From assembly GCA_030247855.1 (NCBI GenBank), contig JAPDRN010000060.1, forward strand, positions 124,001 through 188,000: a DNA stretch of 64,000 nt, given 5' to 3'. Of this stretch, positions 12,501 through 21,700 are shown in pieces; within the stretch, counting starts at the first letter, position 1, and every line of letters starts with the position of its first letter. The position numbers and the translations under genes are program-made. Under the pieces are notes generated by a model that made no database searches, was not told the DNA's origin, and was given only the letters and a program-made list of their open reading frames with translations. The stretch is from Knufia peltigerae. Taxonomy: Eukaryota > Ascomycota > Eurotiomycetes > Chaetothyriales > Trichomeriaceae.

Positions 12501-12584
12501 ATTTTTCAGATTTCGCTTTATATTTCATGCTCGACTGGTGGTCGAATTCGGATGGCCGAAGAACAAACATGATCATCATGATTT
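12501..12584 (-). ncRNA. Box C/D snoRNA-like unit 3
   Basis: C box ATGATGA (12579-12573) and D box CTGA (12509-12506) with the internal hairpin TCGAC/GTCGA. The terminal stem is not preserved (AAAATC opposite AAAAAT), so this copy may be decayed. It sits 70 nt from the acceptor at 12431. Confidence 0.58.
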
Positions 12585-12801
12585 TGGACTTTGAAACGGA
12601 CAAATCGCAGGGCATCAGGGTAGTCCAGGCTTACCAAGTGTTTTTGACTCAGTCCACCACGTGAGATACGTCAGTACTCAATCATTTTGTGGTCGGGGTG
12701 TTTCATCGCTGTCTGGGGGGGTCAAGTTATGCTATGTGCAGAGGAAGTCAGTTTGCAGGTCAGGATCGACAATGGATAATGTTCACGATTCTGCGCTGAT
12801 C

Positions 12802-12889
12802 AGTCATCAGAACAACCTTCTTTGACAGCATGCTCGATGCCATGCTTTACATTGCAACGAGTCTGGTTCACGACCATTTCATCATGACT
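12802..12889 (-). ncRNA. Box C/D snoRNA-like unit 4
   Basis: C box ATGATGA (12885-12879), D box CTGA (12810-12807), terminal stem AGTCA/TGACT, and an enlarged internal hairpin closed by CTCG/CGAG. Intron 12923-12732 has a strong GTAAGT donor. Confidence 0.76.
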
Positions 12890-13096
12890 ATGAAATTACA
12901 GGAGAGGATGTGTTGAGACTTACCGTCAGTTATCCGTCAGCGTGTCCCCAAATTTGTCGAGGCACATCACCGCTGGACCACCTTGAGTTTCGAGGACTAA
13001 GATTGCCGCAGAAGAGCACGAACTCCCACCTGAAGAATGTCAGCATGAGAGAAACAAGTAACTGAATCGGATGAAGTCGATGATTCTGTGCCCGCT

Positions 13097-13182
13097 GAGC
13101 ACTCAGAAAATCTCATTTCGTGTCATACTCGTTGCCATATGCATGGCGCCGAGTCAAATCGACAATTTGATCATCATGACTC
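13097..13182 (-). ncRNA. Box C/D snoRNA-like unit 5
   Basis: C box ATGATGA (13177-13171) and D box CTGA (13106-13103). The outer stem is GAG/CTC with partial inner pairing. The internal hairpin is ACTCG/CGAGT extended by GCCAT/ATGGC. Intron 13214-13030 has a GTAAGT donor. Confidence 0.7.
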
Positions 13183-13306
13183 TGAAGGTGCCGGAGAGAG
13201 CGCCTGTCACTTACAATTGCCAGCCGGCATCTATGTACCTGCATGCACAGAGAGTCAGTATCAACTCGCATTTTGAAATGGATAAAGCTTCTGGTTGAAT
13301 GGAGCT

Positions 13307-13382
13307 AAGTCATCAGACTAAATTTTTTCAAATCATCCTCGATATCTGATCGACTTTGACGTGTTTGCGGTCATCATGACTT
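13307..13382 (-). ncRNA. Box C/D snoRNA-like unit 6
   Basis: C box ATGATGA (13377-13371), D box CTGA (13316-13313), and a perfect six-pair terminal stem AAGTCA/TGACTT. The internal hairpin carries a compensated change (CTCGAT with ATCGA). Only 210 bp separates it from unit 5, because the host exon between them is 24 nt. Confidence 0.77.
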
Positions 13383-13596
13383 GAGCATTTTATGGGTTCA
13401 GGGAGGGAGGTGTTTGGTTTACCATCTTTGATCTCTTGGTCTGCCACCTACATTGGTGGAACATACTTCCAGTTCAGCCACATTCCATGGCCTGGTGCTC
13501 ACCATTGGTATCAAGGATCCAGTCAACCTGTATGCAGAGAAATGTCAGCGTTGAGAACAGTAACTGTACAGTATGAAGCTCATGTTCTGCGCAGTC

Positions 13597-13676
13597 AAGT
13601 TATCAGACAATTTTTCTCAACTCATTCTCGACATGTCGTCGAGTCTGCTGAACCATATGTTTGGTCATCATGACTT
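13597..13676 (-). ncRNA. Box C/D snoRNA-like unit 7
   Basis: C box ATGATGA (13671-13665), D box CTGA (13606-13603), stem AAGTCA/TAACTT with one mismatch, and internal hairpin CTCGAC/GTCGAG. Intron 13725-13528 has a GTGAGC donor. Confidence 0.75.
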
Positions 13677-13880
13677 GGGAATTCATCCGTTGCAGGAGGG
13701 CAGGACAGGACATTCTCTGGCTCACCTTCTTCTCATCATTGACCATTGGTGCGTCTAGTCAATCAGGTCCATTCAAAAGGACTCGTGATTGACATTGATG
13801 AGTGTTTTTGCCTGCGTCCAGAAAAAGTCAGCATGGAGACCATGATTTGGAGGGCGAGAAGTTCAAATTTCTGCGTTGTT

Positions 13881-13965
13881 GAAGTGCTCAGAAAGTCCGA
13901 CTTTATATCATGCTCGACATGACATCGAGTCTAATTCTCAAAACAAATTGCTCATCATTGCATTC
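13881..13965 (-). ncRNA. Box C/D snoRNA-like unit 8
   Basis: C box ATGATGA (13958-13952), D box CTGA (13891-13888), and terminal stem GAATGC/GCACTTC with one bulge. This stem differs from the other units on both sides, so pairing is kept while sequence changed. Internal hairpin CTCGA/TCGAG. Confidence 0.76.
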
Positions 13966-14185
13966 GAGATTGATGGATTGCAGGTAGGAAGTTTTTTGGA
14001 GACTGGCTGACCGTCTTGTGTCCCAGATATTTCAACAACGCCGGCAGACACGCATCTGCCCAGCCAACAATGTCACGGTGGATGGTCCTTGTTGGTGAGG
14101 ACGATTTGACCTGCATTCAAAGAAAGTCAGCATCGGGATCAGACAAAACTTGTGATGGATGCAATTTATGGTTCTATATTTGTTG

Positions 14186-14267
14186 AGTCATCAGACTGAC
14201 GTTGATTCTAAATCATACCCGACTTGCCGTCGAGTCCGACCAAGACAATTTCGATCATCATATGACT
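14186..14267 (-). ncRNA. Box C/D snoRNA-like unit 9
   Basis: C box ATGATGA (14261-14255), D box CTGA (14194-14191), terminal stem AGTCA/TGACT, and internal hairpin CTCGAC/GTCGGG with one mismatch. Intron 14301-14111 has a GTAAGA donor. Confidence 0.75.
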
Positions 14268-14526
14268 ATGGTGTATGGTAGGAAGAAAGGTTTGGTCTTA
14301 CTGTCTTCTCTTTTTAATCTGGTTTTTCTGTTGCTGAACACCGTGGTGTGTTCGAAACCCCTCACCGATGGAGGCGCAGAGTCATGTTGAGAAATGATTG
14401 TATGGTTGCAGGGTTTTTGTCGATCGGTCTCAAGTCTGCAGGACAAATTTCACCTGCATGCCAAAAAAGAAGGGTCAGCCTGCGGATCAAAAGTCGCGGT
14501 GGGTGTAATTGATTGTTGAGTTCTTG

Positions 14527-14605
14527 AGTCATCAGAAGGTCTTCTGCAGTACATCATACTCGACAAGATGTCGATTCTTCTTGAGGGGTTTATCTTCATC
14601 TGACT
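14527..14605 (-). ncRNA. Box C/D snoRNA-like unit 10
   Basis: D box CTGA (14535-14532), terminal stem AGTCA/TGACT and internal hairpin TCGAC/GTCGA are kept, but the C box is degenerate (GATGAAG in place of ATGATGA). The host donor near 14643 reads GATAAGT. Probably a decaying copy. Confidence 0.55.
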
Positions 14606-14789
14606 ATGGTAGGGTAGCAGAGGGGGGAAAGTGTCTGACTTATCGTTGTTCACGCTGTCCTACAGCCTCCACGCACCTTGTCAACCGCTTTCGCCTTCGC
14701 GGTGTAGGGCCATTTCGCCTGCATTGAATGAGATTGTCAGCGCCGAAATCAACACTTCCAGTGGATGGACTTGATGGTTTTGTGCTCGA

Positions 14790-14866
14790 GTACGTCAGAT
14801 CGGCATTTTTTACATCATGCTTGACACAACTTCAAGTCTGAAGAACGCGGAAGGTCATCATGTAAT
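14790..14866 (-). ncRNA. Box C/D snoRNA-like unit 11
   Basis: C box ATGATGA (14861-14855), D box CTGA (14798-14795), and a short terminal stem TAC/GTA. The internal hairpin is changed on both sides (CTTGA with TCAAG), which keeps pairing. The 8 nt just before the D' box are antisense to the conserved GAAGAACGC of 5.8S rRNA. Confidence 0.73.
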
Positions 14867-15240
14867 TCGGATACTTTGGAATTGCAAAGGGGGAAAACAT
14901 TTCTTACTCTTTACGAGATGTGAGCACTTGACGATTGATCTTGAGAATGATCGAGTCTTTTGACACGTCCCTTTGTGATCATTGTGTATCTCCTCTTTCT
15001 GATGGAATATTGTGGTTATGTCAAAGTGGGAGGTTCAGGAAAGGTGAGAGAAGGACTTCCAAGTTCCCTTTTCGAGATGATGAAAATGCTCTCTCAAGGA
15101 AGTCAAGGGAGGACGGTCCCATGACTCTGTAGAGGAGCTACTATCACAGCATCAGTCAGCAAGGTGAAGAGTTTCAAGAAGAATTGATGAAGCTTTGGAG
15201 TTCTCACCTGTTTTCACTTTCAACTCTCACAGAGAAGAGA

Positions 15241-16331
15241 GACAGAGGTGTTTCCATTTTGTCTTTGTCACGCTGTTTGAACTCTGGGAGTACAGGCAAC
15301 CTTCTCATCTTTCCAGGAACCATTCCACATGAAAAGACAATTCTCTGTGGTGGTTGAACAACAAATTCATGAATTTTAAAACAAGTGAGTGAGTAACAAA
15401 GAGATGAAAAGGACAGAAGAAGAATTCATCTACGTGTTGTCTGTTTTATTCGCACCAGCCGCATCGAGGGGCCATGGGAGACGAAGCGGCTGAAGAACAG
15501 CACCTTGAATGGAGGTGCGGCTGATGTTGGGCTATTCACAAACTCCCACTGCCAAACGATACAGTTGTTCTTGCGCTGTGATGGTAGAAGGAGATTTGGC
15601 CACAATGACAAAACCTCACATGAGGCTGCGGACCAACTACTGCCTGTGCATTGAAAGGAAACATTTTTGGAAGTCATCTTGGAGAGTCTAATTGTATTGC
15701 TTTTGCATTTATGGATTGGAATCGTATACGAGTCACAGCGACAGCAAAGTGTTCAAGGGGCTTCAGCCTTGGTATCATTACCACTAGCACCAAAATGATG
15801 AGATTCGAAACTCGTTGAATTGAGTTACTTACCTGGAGATCGTAACAGTCCATATGCATGCTGTTGAGTAAGAAGTTTGGAGTACAAGTCAATAGGGTCA
15901 ATAGTACGGACGAAGAATTACAGACGGGTATACGGAGTATGAATGATCAAGATTACAGAGTTCTGGAGTAACAAGAGGCAGAACAAGGAAACTCCAAGGA
16001 TTATTTTTTGTATGTTATCGTTGTAATTACATATTCTAAACTATCTAGTATTTTGGCACTGAATCATCAAGCATCTAAATTACCTCCCTTGTACGGAGTA
16101 CCGATCATATATCATATCCGCCATTCTCATCTGTGTGAAAGTAAAAATCCCTCCTTGTTTTGTCGTATGATTATTAAAAAGGCATATTTCCGTAAAAAAT
16201 CTTGACTTGTGTCCCGTTCTGTTCCGTTGATCCATGTACCTCGTTGCCTCGTTCCTACACCATAAGAGAAATGTTTGGATAGAACACAACCATCTCCAAC
16301 GATGTACTCCGTCATGTGAAAAGTGTTCACT
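15241..16331. other. Intergenic, upstream of snoRNA host
   Basis: No coding gene is supported. A good minus-strand donor (AG|GTAAGTAA, near 15834) suggests the host transcript may start further upstream than 15240. TACGGAGTA occurs at 15931-15939 and 16092-16100. Confidence 0.4.
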
Positions 16332-17693
16332 CTAGATCAGAGCAGCGACTGCGAGGACCGCTCCCATGAACATGCCGGTCACTCCCGTGGCGGAGGACTT
16401 GAGATTGCTCGCGGCGCCCGTGAATGTTGCTGCCGCCGGAGCGAGGGGAACGACTGTCGAGCTGGCCTTGGCTGACGAACTGGTTGTCCAAACTCCAGAA
16501 GTGGACGCTGCGGCTGTTGATTTGGTGGAGGCGCTGGGGACCGAGGTGGTCTTTGAGGAGGTCCAGTCACCCCATGTTTCAGAGCTTGTTGAAGTAGTTG
16601 TGGTGATGGTCGACGATGTCCAGTCTCCCCACACCTCGGACGTTGTGGTTGGTGCAACTGGAGTCGTGGTTGAAGTCCAGTCTCCCCAAACCTCAGAGGT
16701 TGTTGTTGCTACAACTGGGGTCGTGGTAGAAGTCCAGTCACCCCAGGTTTGAGAGCTTGATGGAGCAGTGGTGGTGCTCGATGAGGTCCAGTCTCCCCAG
16801 ACCTCGGACGTCGTGGTTGGCGCCACTGGAGTCGTGGTGGTTGAGGTCCAGTCTCCCCAAACTTGAGATGTTGTCGTTGGTACAACCGGAGTCGTGGTTG
16901 AAGTCCAGTCGCCCCAGACTTCGGATGTTGTTGTTGGTACAACAGAAGACGTGGTTGAGGTCCAATCTCCCCAAACTTCAGACGTCGTTGTCGGTGCAAC
17001 AGGAGTCGGCGTGGTGGTCCAATCAACCCAGACTTCGGAAGTCGTTGTCACCACTGGAGTGGTCGTCCAGTCATTCCAGACCTCGGAAGTGGTTGTTGGT
17101 ACAACGGGAGTCGTAGTGGTGCTTGTGGTCCAATCGACCCAAACCTCAGACGTCGTTGTTGATGTGGTGGTGGTGGTGGTGGTAGTTGTCCAGTCTGACC
17201 ACACTTCGGATGTAGTGGAAGAAACTGGGGTCGGCGTCGTGGTCGTCCAGTCGGCCCAGACTTCAGAAGTTGTAGTGGGTGCAACTGGAGTTGTCGTGGT
17301 AGAGCTAGGAGTCCAATCACCCCAGACTTGAGACGTCGTCGTTGTTGTTATGACTGGAGTTGTGGTTGAGGATGTCCAATCGCCCCAGACTTCTGAAGTA
17401 GTCGTTGATGCAACCGGTGTTGTTGTTGATGATGATGTCCAGTCACCCCAAACTTCCGAAGTAGTGGAAGATGTCGTCGTCGTGGTTGTCGTGGTTGTCG
17501 TCTTCCAATCGCCCCAGACCTCGCTGCGAGTCACATTGGGGAATGGGAGAAAAGGATACGGTCCGTCAGTAGTGGCAGCAGCAGCGGCATCACTGGTCTG
17601 AGGTCGAGGTAGAGCATTGACCAAAGGCAGTGACGCTAAGACGGCGGCCACCGATGCCGCCGCCAAGGCGGTGGGTTTGGTAGATGAATGCAT
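16332..17693 (-). CDS. Predicted GPI-anchored wall protein with 17 W-x-D-W repeats
   Basis: Single-exon 453-aa protein. An N-terminal signal peptide (about residues 1-27, ending in VNALP) leads into a Ser/Thr-rich body. The body is built from 17 repeats of roughly 16-22 residues with the core S-(E/Q)-V-W-G-D-W, each followed by a Thr/Ser/Pro run of variable length; one degenerate copy (SGVW) follows. The C terminus has a small-residue, Ser/Ala region and a hydrophobic tail (GMFMGAVLAVAALI) as expected for GPI attachment. The Thr runs should be heavily O-mannosylated, so this is likely a stalk-like cell-wall protein or adhesin. The W-x-D-W core is not a repeat family I recognise. Repeat number is likely to vary between strains. 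Function beyond surface location is unknown. Confidence 0.85.
   Translation of the reverse strand: MHSSTKPTALAAASVAAVLASLPLVNALPRPQTSDAAAAATTDGPYPFLPFPNVTRSEVWGDWKTTTTTTTTTTSSTTSEVWGDWTSSSTTTPVASTTTSEVWGDWTSSTTTPVITTTTTSQVWGDWTPSSTTTTPVAPTTTSEVWADWTTTTPTPVSSTTSEVWSDWTTTTTTTTTSTTTSEVWVDWTTSTTTTPVVPTTTSEVWNDWTTTPVVTTTSEVWVDWTTTPTPVAPTTTSEVWGDWTSTTSSVVPTTTSEVWGDWTSTTTPVVPTTTSQVWGDWTSTTTTPVAPTTTSEVWGDWTSSSTTTAPSSSQTWGDWTSTTTPVVATTTSEVWGDWTSTTTPVAPTTTSEVWGDWTSSTITTTTSTSSETWGDWTSSKTTSVPSASTKSTAAASTSGVWTTSSSAKASSTVVPLAPAAATFTGAASNLKSSATGVTGMFMGAVLAVAALI
16560..17530 (-). repeat. Coding minisatellite of the W-x-D-W wall protein
   Basis: Seventeen tandem units of about 48-66 bp, each encoding one W-x-D-W core and a Thr-rich spacer; the DNA is similar enough for unequal crossing-over. 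Confidence 0.8.
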
Positions 17694-18764
17694 GTGTGAT
17701 ATACTCGGTGCACAAAAAGTACAATGCTAGTGTATAGGCTTAGGAGGGATCAAGTTGCACTGAGCAAAAAGAGGTTTGTGCGACGAGAGAGAAGAAGATC
17801 AAAGCTCACTTCACTCTTTTGCTATGGCTATGATGAGTGGATGGAAGAATGAAAAGAAAAAATTGCACAGACCGACACGCGACCATGTTATTATATACAC
17901 ATATAACACGTACAAACCACACTGTATCTACGTAGCATTCGTATCCAGCCATCACCTTGCATATGCACTCTTTCACTGGTGAGTTCTACGGAGTACCTGA
18001 TAGGTAAACCAGCAGAAACAATACGGACAATTTGTTCTGGTTGCCAGCCCTTCACGAAGCTACCCAGCCTCGCGCTAGTCCATTTCGGGTAGTTGTCAAC
18101 ATTGACCGTCCAATCATCATACGCAGCCTCACAATCAGCCGCTAGTTAGTTAACCCCCGCCATTTTTTTTGGTCAGCCTCGCCATCTCTTTTTCTTTTGT
18201 TTTCTGTACTCCGCCACCGAGATCCTCCTCGCATGGCTATGTAATCCGTACATGATCGACAATTTTGTCTCTTGTGTGGCTGGGTGACGTTTCCTTTGAT
18301 GTGGCGAATTTTGATGTACATTCCTCCCGACATGTTTACGCAGTAATCTGTATGGGATGCCCACCCAGACATTTCAGAACATGTTGCATGGGTGATGGAG
18401 TCCATCCCCCCATATTTAGACATTGAAGCGCTACGAACTCCATGAAGAACCAAATAATGAACAAACAACACAACGAAAAGAGATACACAATCACAACGCC
18501 GTTACACATAACATTACATATTCATACATATACATCATATATCATACATAACACGTCGTCAATCATACTCGTACACGACACCAATCATTAACAGTGCCTA
18601 CTTTGTACCAGTTTTAAAATCTACTTTTCGTTTTTGTCTAAATCTCAACCAACTCCAGACCTTGGTACAATCTAGCTTTTTTTTCTGTCATCTTTCGGTC
18701 CCCAATGTTTGCAAATGATTCCAACAAATGAAATGTTTCCTTCCAATCAATCTCAATCTCACCC
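17694..18764. other. Intergenic
   Basis: Promoter of the repeat wall protein and 3' region of URA2, both minus strand. An AT-rich CATA-type simple stretch lies at about 18490-18560, and TACGGAGTA at 17987-17995. No gene is seen. Confidence 0.5.
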
Positions 18765-21700
18765 TCACGAGGCAAGCACCAGAGCCAACAGGGCCATCCT
18801 TGTGTAAAGTCCGTACCGCATCTGCCTAAAGTATGCCGCACGCTGGTCAAAGTCCACCTCTTCGCTGATCTCTCGGTTGCGAGGGAGAGGGTGCATGACA
18901 ACCATACTCGACTTGGCATACTTCAAAACACTGTTGTCCACAATCAGACTGTCCTTGAGACGTTCATATTCTTGGAGGCTGGAGAAGCGTTCTTTTTGGA
19001 CTCTGGTGCAGTAGAGAACGTCGCTCTTCGCCACGATCTCTGGTGTCAGAGTTTCAGATTCGATAGCAAGCTGGCCAGAGGAAACGATCTGCTCCCGGAC
19101 GTCTTCGGGGAGGGCAAGATCCTTCGGCGCAACCAAGTTGATTCTGACTTCATAGTACTGGAGCAACTTGACCAATGAATGCACAGTCCGGCCGTATTTG
19201 AGATCACCGGTAAAAGTGACAGTCAGACCAGTCACCGTGCCAAGCTCCTCTCGAATGGTGAACAAGTCCAGGAATGCCTGTGTCGGGTGTTCTCGGCTAC
19301 CGTTTCCTCCGTTGATAATTGGGACCGGTGAGAATTTGGCGGCCGTCACCGCGGATTCGTTGTCTGGGTGGCGAAGGACTACCGCGTCACCGTAGCAGCC
19401 GAGAGTGCGGATACTGTCTTGCAATGTTTCACCCTTTTGCGTGCTCGAATGATCTGTGTTGATTGCAATGGTTCGACCACCCAATCGTTGCATAGCGGCA
19501 TCAAAGGACGCCGAAGTACGAGTGCTTGGTTCGTAGAACATTGTGCACAACACCTTGGAAGGCAGGATTGGGAGTATGCCTTGTCTCTGAACACCTAAAC
19601 GCATTTCCTGGGCCACAGTGAATAAGATGTGAAGCTCTTGTCGAGTGTACTGCTTAACGGACAGCACGTGACGGTTCTTGAAGGGGGACGACGCCAAAAG
19701 GGAGAGCAACGATGGTGAGATGGATGATGGAGCTGCAGGTTGGCGGAAGGGTGCCGTCGGTAGAACAGGAGTGTTCGTGTCCTCGAGCACATCGTCCATG
19801 TTGCGTGCTCGAGTGATTGGGCGGCTTCGTGTGGTAGTCGAAACCCTCCTGTTGGCTGTGGTTTCGAACAGGGATGGACGGCGATCGATCGGAGTGTCTG
19901 CTTGAGCTCGCAAAGTCGGAGATGTCGGACCCACGGCTGGAGTCGTAGGGGCGAGGAGGTGAGAAGACATATCTGCACCTCTTGGGCCATCAAGTGAGAG
20001 CTCTCCATCAAGACAAGCTGTCTTCCCCTGAAAGATCACTCTGGAAATTGCACCGCGAAGTGTTTTGCCTACAAAAGGTGACCAGGCAGACCCGGCTTGA
20101 AGAACATATGGGCGGTTAATGTCGACTTCTATGGAGGTGTTGTTCTGGTCATGCAATTCGAAGATAGTCTTTGGGTTGTCATGAAGGCGTGTGGTAACAT
20201 CTTCCATTGTCATTCTTCCCTCGGCAACTGCTGTCAGCAGCAATGGAAGAGCATCAGCCAAGCCCACAGTGGGCACGGCATGGTCGCCTGCGATCTGATA
20301 AGGAATACTGCCAACCGAGAACACGTCAATAGTGGACAGATGATCCCACAACGCTTTCTGATCCACAGTCGTTGGCAATGCCGGGCAGTCGGGGTAGTCG
20401 GCTTGAGAAAGGAACAGGCTGTAGATTGATACATCACACGTGACCTTGAGACCTTTTTCTTTGGACAGCGCAATCAGACTAATATCGTCTTTGGAGGTCA
20501 CATTCATGACATGGACTTTCCTGTCATGGAGACTCGCCAGAAGGAGGATAGAAGCCAGATCCGTAGTCTTCGCATCAGTCACAATCGGCTTGTATTCAGG
20601 CCAGGTTCCGAAGTGAGCAGTCACGGTCGCGACCTTGTTGATATTTCCAGCGAGATGATTGAATGGAATAAACAATGAACCAACTTCTCCTTTGACGTGT
20701 ACGATCTGCTCGGAATTAGAGTCCGTTGCTGCAACGGAATAGTTGAAGTCGCAATAGGATCCCGCTTCGGCATTCTGCTGAGCAATCTTCAAGGAGCGAA
20801 CATCGGTTATGGCACTGTCGATGCCTACGGGCATGACCCGAATCATGCTGAATCCAGCTGCTATAGAGGCTTTGGTGACGAGAGCGAAGTCATGCGAACC
20901 CTTCTGCGCCACCCCAGGGACAAACGCCGCCACATTGATCAGGCCTGGAAGCACAGCAGTACGATGGCTAGTCTGGAAGTCAATGTTGTGGATGCTAAGA
21001 TCATAGTGCCTAGCAAGGGCTTCAATAAGGATCTTCGCAATCTTGACATTCGTGATCAATGGAGTCTGATAGTCGACTGCCATACGGCGAGTTCGATAAC
21101 CCTTGCTCATGTAGTTGGCCGGTCTTCTGAATCGATTGCTTGAGGGCAAGTTGATGTACAAATCGATCTTGTTGTTTGCCAGATGCTGCGTCAGCGAGTA
21201 CTCGGATTTCTGCTCCTTCTCGTCACTGCCAAGCACTTCAAGGTATTTCACTTTGATGCCATGCTCCTCAAGGAAATCAGCTGTTCCAGAAGTTGCGAAA
21301 AGGTTGTAGCCCATGTGGTGGAGCTTGCGAACGGAAGGGAGCATCTCCATCTTATCCTTGAAAGATCCGATAGAGAGAAGAATATTCTTCTCTGGCAGTT
21401 TAAAGCCTGTCGAGATAGTTGCTTTGATATAGGCTTCGTAGCGATCACGGCCGAAGCAGGCAACTTCACCAGTGGATGCCATTTCAACACCCAAAACAGG
21501 GTCGGCACCAGACAATCGAGAGAATGAAAATTGTGGAGCTTTCACACCGACATAATCGGCAGGAATGTCAACGGGTGGGTATGGTGTGACGGGTCTGCCC
21601 ATCATAACCTTTGTGGCCATTTCGATCAAGTCCACTCCCATGACTTTGGAAACAAATGGAAAGGATCTCGACGCTCGGACATTGCATTCGATGACTTTGA

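Larger units (their letters stand above)
11700..15240 (-). ncRNA. Multi-intron non-coding host transcript carrying 11 tandem C/D snoRNAs (approximate ends)
   Basis: Read on the minus strand, this 3.5-kb stretch is about eleven repeats of one exon-intron unit with ~300-bp period. Introns are 184-204 nt. Clear examples are 14907-14719, 14301-14111, 13725-13528, 13422-13239, 13214-13030, 12923-12732 and 12634-12431. They have GT donors, a GCTGAC-type branch site and a (T/C)(A/G)CAG acceptor in most units; one donor is GC (12037), and 14643 and 12326 are decayed. Exons are mostly 24-150 nt, share a start resembling GTGAAATTNNTCCT, and several contain stops in every useful frame, so I read them as non-coding. 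Each intron holds one C/D RNA whose D-box end lies 67-75 nt from the 3' splice site. A further ordinary intron (about 15207-15130) lies upstream. Ends are estimates. Confidence 0.72.

Noticed and set aside
13071..13758. Plus-strand open frames inside the 12-15 kb repeats as small protein genes
   Set aside because: They do not recur in frame between repeat units, have no family features, and the conserved parts are splice signals and C/D boxes on the other strand.
11900..14900. CRISPR-like or satellite array
   Set aside because: The host is a fungus, units are ~300 bp and degenerate, and conservation follows snoRNA boxes, stems and splice sites rather than uniform repeats.
16366..17331. Val/Gln-rich frames on the plus strand over the wall-protein gene
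   Set aside because: Reverse complement of the Thr/W-x-D-W repeats; the minus frame has a signal peptide and GPI tail.
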